Assembly: GCF_000350225.1 (NCBI RefSeq)
Contig: NW_005178572.1
Span: forward strand, 124,001 to 188,000
Length of the DNA stretch: 64,000 bases
Direction of reading: 5' to 3'
Source: Chondrus crispus
Taxonomy: Eukaryota; Rhodophyta; Florideophyceae; Gigartinales; Gigartinaceae
A program made the position numbers and the translations under genes. The notes beneath the pieces were generated by a model that saw nothing but the letters and a program-made list of their open reading frames with translations, searched no databases and was not told the origin of the DNA. Below are positions 10,791-21,837 of this stretch, piece by piece (the stretch's first letter is position 1; each line of letters begins with the position of its first letter).

Positions 10791-13344
10791 ACTACCCGTG
10801 CTATCGGCGCTAACCTCCTGGCTGTAGACGGCCAGGTCTTCTTCGGGTAGCCGGCCGCGGGAGTCGGGACGATTCCCCCACTGCCGCTCGGCGGCCTTGG
10901 TGAAGTATTCGGAAACTTCCGGGCCTTGACCCGCGGCGTCCGGTCGTCGCAGGATATGGGGGACGAAGCGAGTCGGCTCTTCTTCGTGATCCTACGTGGG
11001 GAGAGGGTACGGATCCTCTACCCAATCTTGCAGGTACATTATCGCATTTTGTACCTGTTGGGGTAACCGAGAACGGTCTCGGTCCCCCCTCTCTCCTTAT
11101 CGAGGGTACCTTGTGTCCGCCTGGCGGTAGGCGGGTCGATCCCGACGATCGACTTCGTTACGACGATACCCGCCTCCACGGGGGGCGAAGCGTGAGCCCC
11201 CACCCGATCGGTTCGGGAAGCTTTGACGCGGGGGACGGCCCTCGCCAGCCACCTGCCGGAGGAGATTACGTGCACCGGGGCGCGTTTCCATCTGGTAGCC
11301 GTAGTTCCTGTACGCCGTGAACATTCGTTGTTCCGGCGACAGGAACGGGCACGCGTACATGGCATGCGCGTACGTGCAGCATAGCCAGCACACGTACGCG
11401 CTGCCGCCCGTTGAGGCGAAGGTCGCCGCGTGCCGTGCCTCCTCATCGGTGAGGAGGGGCACGCCAGGCGCTTCGCCTCCTGCATCTCGGTTCGATATGT
11501 TGAGCTCTGCGACCCCGGGGTCCGTACCCCTTGCCACTCTCGGAGTGGCCGCGAATGCGGTCGCGTAACTCGATGTCGTTCCGGTCGACATCCGTGAGGG
11601 GGGTCGAGCCCCTACTGGCCCTGATCCTTGCGTAATGAGGACAGGTTCGGCCTGCCACTCATCCTCCCCTATGTGGAGGGTCGAGGCGGGCGAACTTGGC
11701 GCGGCGGACTTCGTAGTCCTGCCAGCTCTCCCTGCCGGTTTCGGATCCGGCAGAGGTAAACCGCGTCGAGCACGGTACGTTGTACCCTCCGCCGTGGCGA
11801 TACGGCGGATGGTCGGAAGATCGGTCTTCTGACTGCTTGGCAGCCTTTGCCCAGTTTCGGATACTGCGGCACGGGTTGCCGGTGCAAGTCCCCGCACGAA
11901 GTAGTGCGCGAGGGACTGTTCGGAGAAGACTGACGTGCATCGGAACGTGTCCGTCTCGAGTCGGTCAGCAAACGTGCTTTCCGTCTCATGCGATTGCTGT
12001 CGCGCCGTAGCAACAGCGTCGTACACTTCACCTAACACGTCGTCCGTGAGGTAGCTTTTCAAGAATTGATTAACGAGCCCCGGCCAGCTCACGTCGTCGT
12101 GGAGCTGGCCGGCGCGGAGGCCACGCATCGTATAACTCGTATACAGGCGCTCCGCGTCGCGCTCTAAGAAGTGCGCGAGGAATCGTATCGCAACACCTTC
12201 GGTCAGGTGTTGCGCGTTGAAGGTGATCCGGATATCCTTCAAGAACGGCAGCAGCTGGATCGCGTCGTTACTGTCGAAGCTGCGCATCGTGGGACGGATC
12301 CCACGACAGCGTTGGACGTACTTCGCGATCCGTCCCGCGTCACCCGAGATAACGAGCCTCGAGGTGTTATCCAAGCGGTACATACGATAGTCAGCAACGG
12401 CGCTGAACTCTTGGATCATCGTATGTACCGGCTCGAGCCCGGGTTCACCGGGACCCAGCGTGCCGAAGGAGGTAACCGGTAGCGTACGGACGTCTACCGG
12501 ACCTGGATTCTCGGCGTAACTCGCCGGCGGGTAGCCGCCCCAGCGGGGATCGACGGAGAACATCGGTTCTCCGGATCCGCGGGCGGTCCTCCACGGTCCT
12601 GTTCGTCCGCGTACGATACGCGGTCCACTTGCCGCCTACTTCCAGCGATAGGCAGCAAGGCTTGGGTCTCAGACGCGAAGTTGGCGTCTATCGGAGGACG
12701 GCTTCCTTCTGCAGTCCGACTGGTAACGGCACCAGTCTGACGTCAACCTTCGGGGGCGGCGGCGCTCGGAGATACGGTACTACCGGGCCCTCTCGAGGGG
12801 CACCGGGTAGCCATTCGGCCATGGTACGTTCCATGGCACGACCACGCCGACGAGTGGCGTTGAGCTCAGCGGAGAGGTGCGCGAACGCACCCAATTGCTC
12901 CGCGGACGGAGAGGTTCGGTCCTCGGGTCGTCTCATCGAGGTCGGCCTCTCAGGGCGACCTTGCCCGGACGGTCCGGGCGAGGCGAAACGGGAGTCTTCG
13001 ACGAGCATTAACCGCGAGTGTAACTTGTCGATGAGTGCTCGGAGATTCTCTAAGTAATGCGTCACTCTATCGAACCTCCCTTCACGCAGGGAGCGGAGTT
13101 CGGCCATACATCGAGTGTATACATGGTCCGATACATCGATCCCGAGGGAAGTACGGACTTCCTCGATGTATTCGGCTATGCGGTCGAACATCGCCGCCGC
13201 TCTTTCCTCGGAGGATACGAGCGACGGTTCGCGGTCACGAGGACCTGCCTCGCCGTCGCCCGACGGGGCAGATGGGGACTGCACAGCGGCCTGGCTCGGA
13301 TCCGCCGCTTCGGAGCGGATCGAGGGCTCAAACTCTTGGCTCAT
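10790..13344 (-). pseudogene. Ty3/gypsy gag region, minus strand
   Basis: Two long minus-strand frames make up a gag. The first (12688-13344) is an acidic N-terminal part with a coiled-coil region. The second (11097-12563) holds a capsid-like part of the retrotransposon-gag type (motifs AIQLLPFLKDI and LVNQFLKSYLTDD) and a CCHC zinc knuckle of the CX2CX4HX4C form (CWLCCTYAHAMYAC), followed by an Arg/Gly-rich nucleic-acid-binding tail. Coding similarity continues to about 10790. Gag proteins form the particle that packages the element RNA. No pol follows on this strand, so the element is truncated. It is a fossil with a few breaks. Confidence 0.75.
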
Positions 13345-13410
13345 CTCGACGCCATCGGTTCGCGGAGGGATGCGGAAGTCTTCTCGGAGATCGGACTCCA
13401 GAATCTTCTA

Positions 13411-13423
13411 GGTCGGGAGACCA
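13411..13423 (-). other. Primer-binding site, minus-strand Ty3 element
   Basis: Read on the minus strand, TGGTCTCCCGACC lies one base inside the LTR end. The same 13 bases occur in the young element at 14917-14929. Here reverse transcription would be primed by a tRNA or tRNA fragment. Confidence 0.65.
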
Positions 13424-13424
13424 C

Positions 13425-13830
13425 TGTAGCATAAACACCCCTAGCGAGAGGGGTGTATGCACAGTTCGACCGAGACCCCGGAGGAGGGCGAGAAGACGGG
13501 GTTGTGGTATAAACCCGTGCCACGGTGGTACCCTTTTCTCGCTACTCGTGTACACGTGTATCTAGATAACTCAAGTACCCCGACGTACAGTACCAAGCCC
13601 ATTTACACCAGCCTTGCTCGCTTTCGACACGCGCACACGTGGACCTACTACCGCGCTTGTACACGTGTGTATTATGACGCGACCTCGTGAGCTCTAGCCG
13701 TTACATCTCAACCGCGATCTAGTACAGTATATAGTGTCGTTGGCGCTTGCGCCGGGTGGGTTTGGGGACAAGCAACCAAGGACCAAGGACGCGACTCTCG
13801 TTCTTGGATTTGCGCGGTACTAACTAACTT
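13425..13830 (-). repeat. 5' LTR of the minus-strand gag element, first part
   Basis: In plus-strand reading it starts TGTAGCATAAAC and runs to 13830, where the young element is inserted. It contains G-box cores at about 13548, 13633 and 13659. The matching second part is probably 27631-27913, which ends in CTACA. Confidence 0.55.
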
Positions 13831-14912
13831 TGTAGTGCAATACGCACCTGAAAAGGGGGGTGAAAAGAAATGAAAATGATGGGGTATGACAAGCAAAAGT
13901 GGAAATCATTTCACTTTATTATTTTAATTATTAATTTTAATTATTAATTTTAATTAGTTGCATATTAGTTATTTAACATTAGATTAGATCTAGGATCTAG
14001 CGCCGAGAGCTACTGTAGTGGCTCCGGCGGGGCGATATATTCCTTAGCCCTCTGACGACCAAGTCAGTAAAGGTAACCCGAGTTGCCGGAGTTGAATGTC
14101 GCCTTGGTCGAAGTCCGTCCCTACCAAGACGCTCCCTTTTACCTAAGCCTACGACATCCTTCAGCGCTCGGGGACCCCATTCCTTTTTCCTTTATTTCCC
14201 AATCGAACCCGAGTTGCCAGAGTCTGATATCGCCTTGGTTGAAGTCCGTCTTTTACAAGACATTCCCTTTAACTACAGATTACTTTATCCTTTGCGCTCG
14301 GGGGTCCCCTTTTTCCTTATCAATTTTCCTTTACTTTCCTATCCTAATTTCCCTTAATCTTGAGTTGGTCCCACCTTGTAGGATTGCGATCCGCAACGTG
14401 ACGTCATTTGCCATCGGGCTTCTGTGTTGGTGCACCAGTGGTGCTTTTCTCAGTGTTGGTTCCATCGGAATCTGGTTGCGACCGATCCGTTGTTGGTACT
14501 TTGCCATCGGGCAGTACGGCGGTGTAGCGCTGCTACGTTTTCTTCTTTCCCGACAGGCTACGTTGCGACGTCCCCGTCGAAGACCTTATCAAGGGTATAA
14601 GGTGTACAAGGCGCTCTTCGAGCATTGGATTTACGACCCATCGGACCAGGTTTACATAAACACCCCTCCGAACTCGACGAGCAGTCGCCTTTACAAGTCT
14701 CTACCACCATTTACCGATCCCGGGCTGGGCCCTTCTCTTTGCGCCCCCCTATCAGGGATCCGAGCTACTGCGGGCCGCAAACCCGCTTAAAGAGGACAGG
14801 GAGCTTCGAACACTCCGTAGCGCTGTGCCGTTGGCAGTTGTTGTTTTTGTTGCTGTTGTTTGTGTTGGACCGTCGGACCTTGGTCTCTGCCTAACAGGCG
14901 CATTGCACTACA
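13831..14912 (+). repeat. 5' LTR of the young Ty3 element
   Basis: It starts TGTAGTGCAAT and ends ATTGCACTACA, an 11-bp inverted terminal repeat. It includes an AT-rich stretch (about 13915-13985) and several internal GAGTTGCC(G/A)GAGT repeats. It is nearly identical to 26544-27625. Confidence 0.95.
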
Positions 14913-14916
14913 AAAG

Positions 14917-14929
14917 TGGTCTCCCGACC
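14917..14929 (+). other. Primer-binding site of the young Ty3 element
   Basis: TGGTCTCCCGACC lies four bases inside the LTR. It is complementary to an RNA ending CGGGAGACCA. That could be a tRNA 3' end or, by resemblance, the anticodon-stem region of eukaryotic tRNA-Asp used as a half-tRNA primer; this was not tested. Confidence 0.65.
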
Positions 14930-15077
14930 TAAAAATGCGTACAGGAGACCCGACCTAGAAACTGCGTAAGCTGAAACGGACTACAAAAGTTTTATCTGCG
15001 AAGTAAGTTTATTCAGGTGCGGTGGCGTTTTCTATTTTTTCTTTGTGTTAAGTTTGGTTCGTTTTTGGAAACGAACC

Positions 15078-17383
15078 ATGTCGACAAGCGCCCCCGGAGA
15101 CGTCGGTCCCGGGGCGAGTAGGAGCGGATCGGCAAGGGCGTCGAGGATCCCGCGAGGTCCTCGCACCCGAAGCCAGGCCAATACGGCCACGGATCCCGAA
15201 GGTCAAGAATCCCCGACGGGGATTGAAACCGACAAGGATAACCTATCCTACAGGTTCGAGAAGATGGGCGAGGAAATTCGCCAAGAGATGACGAAAAATC
15301 TCGAGGCTGAATTAGCCCTCGTCCGGACGCAACTGGAGTTGCAAGCATCCGAGTTCCACACCTTGTTGGGAGAGCTGTCGGCTCGAGTGGATCTCGTCGA
15401 GAAGGAGCGAGGTGAGGCGACCGACGGTCTGGAGCCGGTGGTCCTAGCCTCGTTGAAAATTTCGGTCAAGGACGCGAGGCGCGACGCGAATCAAGCCTTG
15501 GAGTCCTTAGGAAAATTCAGGGCAAGCATCGATGACCGATTCGATGGCGCCGCGCAACGTCTCAAGGACCTTGAGCAGGCCCCGGATCAAGCTCCGTAAG
15601 GATCGGACGACGAGCCGCTCCCTTCGGGTAGAGAGGGCGACCGTCGGTCGAAGAAGGACAAGCCCGCTCGGCAGCGGAGTTCCAAGTCGAAGCCCTCGAA
15701 GAAGGACAAGCGACGTACAAGCAAGGGTCACTGTAGTGACGATCCGGAGAACCGCGACTCACAGTCGGAGTCGCTTGGTCCCTCCGAAGATGGTAACGGC
15801 GGTTCGTCGAACCATTCGGGCGATTCCGAACGCCGTTCAGAAGACGGAAACGGAATTTCGTCAAGCAAGAAAATTTCCTCCAGACGAGGCGGAGTCACTT
15901 CGTCCGCCTCGCGGAGAGACAAGGACGCGGAGCCCGAAGATGTCGCAACGCGGCGCGGGCCGCGATGGGAGGAGTTAGAGGAGCTGAATCCGACCAACTA
16001 CCTCTTCAAGAAGTTACTTTCGTACCGAACGTACCGCTTGCGGAACCCGCAGACATATTTGTCAAGTTCCCGGCGGACCGCCGTGCGAAAAATTAGGAGA
16101 GATATCCCGCCTAAGGTGAAGAAGGACAACACGTTCACAGGTGAGGACGGGGTCCTTGTGTTGGATTTTTTGGCAAAATTAGTTCAGGAGTTCGATACTC
16201 AAGAAATGAACGAGGGGCAAGCGATCCGCCTGTTGCCTGAATTTTTAAGCGGCATCGCCTTGAGACAGTACACTTCGGTGTCTCAGACGGCCGGGCCCAT
16301 CACGGAAAGATATCCGTTTGGCCAGAGGCCGTACAGTGGTTGTTGAGGAGTTTCGCAACCGACGAGGCGATCCGTCAAGCCGTGCTCGCATTGCGAGAAG
16401 TTCAGCAAAAACCGTCTGAAGACGAGATGGAATTTTATATCCGTCTGACGGACGCAAGCAACCGATGTGGAAACGTATATTCGATGGAAGAACAGATGAC
16501 GATGTTTATTGAAGGACTCGATTCGAGTATCAAGCCGATGGTATCTCAATACCGGCAAGACAATCGGGACGTTTCATTTTTGAGACTAGTGAATTACGCG
16601 AGGGCGCATGGCTCGGCGAGCCGCGCTAAGGACAAGAAGACCAAGAAGGTCAAGATTCAGACGCCGTCGACAATTAGGGCGGGTAAGAAGCCGAGGGCTT
16701 CTTATCGCGGTCACAAAAGTCACGCCGCCGTCCATTTAGCCGAGTCCATTTCAGCGTCAGATGAGCGCGGTGCGCATGGAAGTAGCGAAAATCACTACGA
16801 AGGAGCGTTAGTAGCCGAAGGCGAGTTCATTGAGCCATCAGAGGGCTACGGACACGAGGACTACGGGGACAGCGGGTCGTCAACTTTACCGACGCCTGCA
16901 CACACGACGGAGTCGTTTTCAGAGCCCACGGATCCCGTGATGATGTTTCGGGGGCGCGGCCACACGCCGGCGCCGCGCATTCCGATGGAAGACAAGGGTA
17001 CGAAGTTTCGAAGGCCAGGCTGGATGGGAAGGCCGCAACGTCAAGGAAGGCCGCCGGCCCGTGGAGGACCTAGGACGCCGTATCCCGTCAAGACGCACGG
17101 TCTGGTGTGCTATCATTGCTATGAAAAGGGGCACGCCGCGCCAACGTGCATTCTTTCCCTCCGGGAAATGCACCGAGTTTTGGAAAATTATGAGGCGTTG
17201 TCTCCAATGGAGAGGTTCGGGATACCATCGACGAGTTACCTGAAGGTCAAGAATTGGTTCGATTCGCAGACGGCGAGCACGCCGAGTGCTTCAAAGCTGA
17301 GGTCGAACCAACCCTTCAGAGGGCCCATCGCGGGGCCCGCGCCGTCGGATGTGAGAAGGATCCCGCAGCGGCAGGAAAACTAG
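15078..17383 (+). pseudogene. gag of the young Ty3 element
   Basis: The first ATG with a long frame is at 15078. The N-terminal part (to about 15600) is acidic with a predicted coiled coil, as in the gag at 12688-13344. A capsid-like part with the motif FLAKLVQEFDTQEMNEGQ follows at about 16100-16600, then a Gly/Arg/Pro-rich linker and a CCHC knuckle of exact CX2CX4HX4C form (CYHCYEKGHAAPTC, about 17108-17150). The 3' end overlaps pol in another frame (17254-17383), an arrangement for which Ty3 kin are known to use programmed ribosomal frameshifting. It is broken, with a few interruptions. Confidence 0.75.
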
Positions 17384-20300
17384 AGAGGGGAATCTCGAAT
17401 GAGTCGCGAGAGGCACAGGGTCGACGTACTGTGCCCGGGGCTCAGCCCCGTTCCCCGTCTCTAAAGGAAAAATCAGGCCTCGAGGAGGAGGTTGTTGGAT
17501 TGGTGGATAAGCCCAAAGGGCCAGCTCAAGTCAAGAAAATTTTGAGCCGAGCCCGAGATCATCCGCTGGAAGAAGTTCGAAGACCCTGGTACAGGGTTAA
17601 GCGAAGGGAGTGTCCCGAGAAGATTTTGGTCCTTGCGCGAAAAAACTACAAAGTTTACGCGGACATCGGACCCACAATTGGATTGATGAGCCGGGTGTTG
17701 TCTGTTTTAGACACCGGCGCGGGACCAAACCTTGTGCGAAAATCGGAACTCCCAGCTGGAATGGAATCTCTAGTGTCCTACGGACCGACCCAAGACATTG
17801 GCGACGGAAACAATAGGCCACTCCGGACTCTCGGCACAAATAGAATGCCTGTGAGGCTTGGAAAATTTGTGGCCGCAGCCGAGTTTATTGTATGCGAAAA
17901 ACTAGCCGTCCCGCTAATTCTAGGCACGGACTACTGTGACCGGTTTGTGGAAGCAATTTATCCAAGGAAGAAAACGGTTGAGTTGGCGGATTTCTCGGAG
18001 GTTCCGATAGTTAGGCGGTTCTCGACGAGAAGAGGGAAGAAGAATCTCGTCCCGGGAGAGGACCAAAATGATGGAAAGGTGGAGCGAATTTCCCCTAAGG
18101 TAAAAGTGGCAAGAGCCACAACTATTGAGCCAGGGACGCAACGCGTCGTGGAATGCACCTCGAAGAGGGCGGGCTTAGTTGTGGTTCAGCCGTACTCGTC
18201 GTTGTACGAAAGGCACGGGCTGACGTGTACAAATGGTGTTGTTCAGGTCGAGCCTGACCGGCCATTTCGTTTACTCGTTGCGAATTTTAGGACGTACCCT
18301 GTCAGGGTGCAAAAAGGCCAAGTGGTGGCAGAATTATTACCGCACCCGAGAGCCGCGCTGGAGAGCAAAACCACCATTGGTGAAGTTCTCGGGATTCAAG
18401 AAAGGAAGAAGGAAAATTTTCCTAATTCTACCAAGACGCCTACGGGCGAGGCAAGATGCGAACCGTTGGATCAAGATCGCGAGGACCAGCAAGGAGAACG
18501 GGAGGAAAGGCTCTCCGCGACGGCACCTACGACGCCGGAGCGACGGATTGAGCCTCCCCCGCCGGACGTGGAGGAACTCGACCTGAGCCACGTGCCGGAC
18601 CGGCTGTGCGAGCGGTTCCGTCGGATGTTGAAGAAGTATTCAAGGATGTGGGATGGGACGCTTGGCGAAATTAATACCACAGTCCATCGGATCGAGTTGA
18701 TCCCCGAGACTCGTCCCATTGAACAAGCCCCGTATCGGGCCGGGCCTAAAGCCCGCGAAGTAGAAGATGCAGAGGTGCAGAAGATGTTGGAGGCAGGAGT
18801 GATAGAACCAGCGCAGTCAGAATGGGCGTCGCCCGTGTTGCTGGTGCCCAAGCCGGACGGGTCAATGGGTTTTTGCGTAGACTACCGCAGGTTGAACGCA
18901 GTGACGGTGAAGGACACGTACCCCTTACCGCGCATGGATGAGTGCCTGGACTCGCTTGGTGACACCAAGGTTTTCTCCGCGTTGGACGCGATCTCGGGAT
19001 ATTGGCAAATGCCTATCCCTGAGCGCGACCGCGACAAGACCGCATTTTCGTGTCACTCAGGACTGTATCGCTTCTCAAGGATGCCCTTCGGGCTAACTAA
19101 CGCGCCAGCGACGTTTCAGAGAGCAATGGATATCCTGCTCTCTCCGTTCCGTTGGAAGTGCTGTTTGGTGTATCTGGACGACACAATAATTTTTAGCAAG
19201 TCGTGGGAGGAGCTCATCGTGCACGTGGATGAAACACTGTCTGCATTGGAGAAGGCAGGTGTGAAGCTCAAACTTCGCAAGTGTGAATTCTTCGTCGAAA
19301 AGATCAAGTACCTGGGCCATGTAGTTCGGCCAGGTACATTGGAAGTGGATGCTGCGCGAACCGTCGCATTGGAACAAGTGAGGTACCCTCAAACGCAGAC
19401 CCAGCTCCGGAGCTTCTTGGGACTTTGTAATGTCTACCGCAGATTCGTTCCGCATTATGCGAAAATCGCGCATCCGCTCAATCAACTTTTGAAGAAGGGA
19501 CAACCGGTCCAGTTGGAAGGATTCGACGAACCGTGCAAGAAAGCTTTTCATAAGCTCAAGGACGCCATCTTGGCACCGCCGGTGTTGGCGCTGCCGAAGA
19601 AGGACCTACCCTACTCGGTAGATACCGATGCAAGCGACTACCAAATAGGCGCTGCACTATTTCAAACACACCCGGATACGCAACGCAAACCCATCGGGTA
19701 CTTTTCAAGAACGTTAGCCGCAGCCGAGAGAAACTATTCTGTATCAGAAAAAGAATGTCTAGCGGTAATTTGGGCCGTACAGACTTTAAGACCATATCTA
19801 TATGGCGAGCACTTCATTGTGCATACCGACCATGCCTCATTGAGGTGGTTGATGAACGTAACCGACCCCAGCGGGAGATTAATCCGATGGAGGCTCCGCC
19901 TCTCGGAATTCGATTTCGAAATCAAGTACAAGAAGGGCAAGGCGAACAGTCAAGCTGATGCCTTGTCAAGATTACGGACCGCAGGAGAAACCGTCGACGA
20001 AATCGACGACGAAATCCCATGCTTTATGGCCGAACCGGCCGAGGGTACAGTGGAGAACGAGGAAAGTTTTGACGCGATAGACGAAATCCTCGCTCTTGAG
20101 GGGGGGACCGCCCCTGATCGCCTCGATCAATTCCAAGCTGTCACTCCGGAGGAGCTTATTCGCGAGCAAGCCGTCGACCCTTTCTGCAATCGCATCAAGG
20201 AAGAAATGGACGCCGGAAAGGTGAGAACATTCAGCATGGAAACCGAGGAACTCGAAGGAACTCTATGCCGTACCACGGCAGAGTTTGTACAAGTGGTAAT

Positions 20301-21837
20301 ACCACAATCGTTAAGGGACCGCGTCCTAGGGTTGAGCCACTACGCAAAATTGGCAGGCCACCCGGGAGGCAGGAAACTTTACAAGACTTTGAGAAGGTAT
20401 TTTTATTGGCCTACGATGGCCCTAGACTGCTATGCAGTCGCGAAGAATTGCGCCGCATGTGCGCGGGAAAGGGTGAAGTTAAGAAGAAACACGAAGGAAA
20501 TGAAGCTGTTCACGCCCAAAGCTCCGCTGGAGTTTGTCGCCATTGACATCCTCGGCGAGCTAATTACAACTAAACGAAGAAATCGGTACATTCTCGTGAT
20601 CAGCGATCGATACTCGAAACTGGTACGAACCGTACCGTTGAAGAAGATATCAGCTGTGCACATCGCACAAGCCTTCGTTCACCATTGGGTATTCGTGTAC
20701 GGACCGCCGGTCAAGCTGCTGTCCGACAATGGAACACAGTTCACGGCCCGGTTCTTTCAGAATGTCTGCCGAATTCTCGGCATACGCAATGTGTTTACGA
20801 CTACGTACCACCCGCAAGCCAACGGCCAAGTTGAGAGGTTTAACCGCACGTTGACTTCCGCGTTGCGAAAATACGTTGGAGAGCATCCCAAGGACTGGGA
20901 CCTATTTAGCGACGCTGTGACGTTCGCATACAACACGCAAGTTCATCGAACTACGAATATCGCGCCCTTCGAGCTGGTGTTAGCTCGGGCGCCGAGAAGC
21001 ATTGCGTTACAAGCACAGCCAAGTTTGGAAGGATTTAGCTCGAATCGAGCGTACTACCTGAAATGGCAGTCGTGGTTGGAAAGCCTGATGAAAGGCGCTG
21101 ATAGGAGTTTGCGAAAGGAACAAGTCCGGTACAAGCGAAATTTCGACGCACGCCTTCGCAAACCGCAATATGAGATCCCGCCGGGGTCCTACGTGTTCCT
21201 TCGGAAGGAGCAGGGCACCGCTAGCGAACCGAAACACAAGCTGGCACAAGTCGCCACAGGACCTTATCAAGTCCGAAGATCGGATCAACATACGGTAGTC
21301 ATTGCCATTGGCGATCAGGAGGAACGCGTATCGCGAGACAGGGTGGAGTTAGCCCCAAGCCCGATGGACTATGCGCCGATAACTGGCCTACGGCAAGCGC
21401 TACAGTTCCTGGGAGAGCCGGAGCTAAACGAAGAAGGAGAGGTAATGGAGGACGAGGAACGCCCTCACACCCGTGCGCCTACGACGGGGAACCAGGATAA
21501 TTTAGTTGGTCGAACGCCGACAACGGAGACACCTCCAGACCTATGCGAGTTTGGAAAGTCCAGAGAAGAGGATGAGTTGGAAGATCTTCGGAAGGGGGAA
21601 GGACAGTTGGACACGCAGGAAGAAGGAACCGAGAGTCAGGAGTATGTGATCAAGAAGATCGTGGACCACGGCTACGACGAGGAGAAACTAATTCTCAAAG
21701 TGAGGTGGTATGGGTATACCATCGAGGACGCAACGTGGGAACCTATTCAGCAAATCCCCCGCAGCGCGGTAGTCACATATTTCCGAAGGAAAAGGCTACC
21801 CTTACCCACGCAAGCGTCGCACGCACAACCGGGATAG
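17254..21837 (+). CDS. pol polyprotein of the young Ty3 element
   Basis: This is a long open frame of 1527 codons. In order it contains a retropepsin active site LDTGAGP (about 17708), a dUTPase-like beta domain (about 18100-18350) of the sort seen in Ty3 linkers, and reverse transcriptase with FCVDYRRLNA, MPFGLTNAPATFQ and YLDD (about 19171). RNase H follows (DTDASDYQIG, about 19622; HTDH, about 19825). Integrase has an HHCC zinc finger (about 20340-20465) and the D,D,E blocks DILGEL, SDNGTQF and GQVERFN. A C-terminal chromodomain (about 21640-21800) has KVRWYGYT and TWEP. Together these process, copy and insert the element; the chromodomain directs insertion to marked chromatin. The frame looks whole. 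It probably begins upstream by frameshift from gag rather than at its first ATG. Confidence 0.92.
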   Translation: MVRFADGEHAECFKAEVEPTLQRAHRGARAVGCEKDPAAAGKLERGISNESREAQGRRTVPGAQPRSPSLKEKSGLEEEVVGLVDKPKGPAQVKKILSRARDHPLEEVRRPWYRVKRRECPEKILVLARKNYKVYADIGPTIGLMSRVLSVLDTGAGPNLVRKSELPAGMESLVSYGPTQDIGDGNNRPLRTLGTNRMPVRLGKFVAAAEFIVCEKLAVPLILGTDYCDRFVEAIYPRKKTVELADFSEVPIVRRFSTRRGKKNLVPGEDQNDGKVERISPKVKVARATTIEPGTQRVVECTSKRAGLVVVQPYSSLYERHGLTCTNGVVQVEPDRPFRLLVANFRTYPVRVQKGQVVAELLPHPRAALESKTTIGEVLGIQERKKENFPNSTKTPTGEARCEPLDQDREDQQGEREERLSATAPTTPERRIEPPPPDVEELDLSHVPDRLCERFRRMLKKYSRMWDGTLGEINTTVHRIELIPETRPIEQAPYRAGPKAREVEDAEVQKMLEAGVIEPAQSEWASPVLLVPKPDGSMGFCVDYRRLNAVTVKDTYPLPRMDECLDSLGDTKVFSALDAISGYWQMPIPERDRDKTAFSCHSGLYRFSRMPFGLTNAPATFQRAMDILLSPFRWKCCLVYLDDTIIFSKSWEELIVHVDETLSALEKAGVKLKLRKCEFFVEKIKYLGHVVRPGTLEVDAARTVALEQVRYPQTQTQLRSFLGLCNVYRRFVPHYAKIAHPLNQLLKKGQPVQLEGFDEPCKKAFHKLKDAILAPPVLALPKKDLPYSVDTDASDYQIGAALFQTHPDTQRKPIGYFSRTLAAAERNYSVSEKECLAVIWAVQTLRPYLYGEHFIVHTDHASLRWLMNVTDPSGRLIRWRLRLSEFDFEIKYKKGKANSQADALSRLRTAGETVDEIDDEIPCFMAEPAEGTVENEESFDAIDEILALEGGTAPDRLDQFQAVTPEELIREQAVDPFCNRIKEEMDAGKVRTFSMETEELEGTLCRTTAEFVQVVIPQSLRDRVLGLSHYAKLAGHPGGRKLYKTLRRYFYWPTMALDCYAVAKNCAACARERVKLRRNTKEMKLFTPKAPLEFVAIDILGELITTKRRNRYILVISDRYSKLVRTVPLKKISAVHIAQAFVHHWVFVYGPPVKLLSDNGTQFTARFFQNVCRILGIRNVFTTTYHPQANGQVERFNRTLTSALRKYVGEHPKDWDLFSDAVTFAYNTQVHRTTNIAPFELVLARAPRSIALQAQPSLEGFSSNRAYYLKWQSWLESLMKGADRSLRKEQVRYKRNFDARLRKPQYEIPPGSYVFLRKEQGTASEPKHKLAQVATGPYQVRRSDQHTVVIAIGDQEERVSRDRVELAPSPMDYAPITGLRQALQFLGEPELNEEGEVMEDEERPHTRAPTTGNQDNLVGRTPTTETPPDLCEFGKSREEDELEDLRKGEGQLDTQEEGTESQEYVIKKIVDHGYDEEKLILKVRWYGYTIEDATWEPIQQIPRSAVVTYFRRKRLPLPTQASHAQPG

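Noticed and set aside
14083-14790. 235-codon frame inside the 5' LTR (repeated at 26796-27503)
   Set aside because: It lies wholly inside the LTR and is repeated only because the LTR is; it shows hydrophobic low-complexity translation and no recognisable motif. An LTR-encoded protein would be notable, but nothing supports one.
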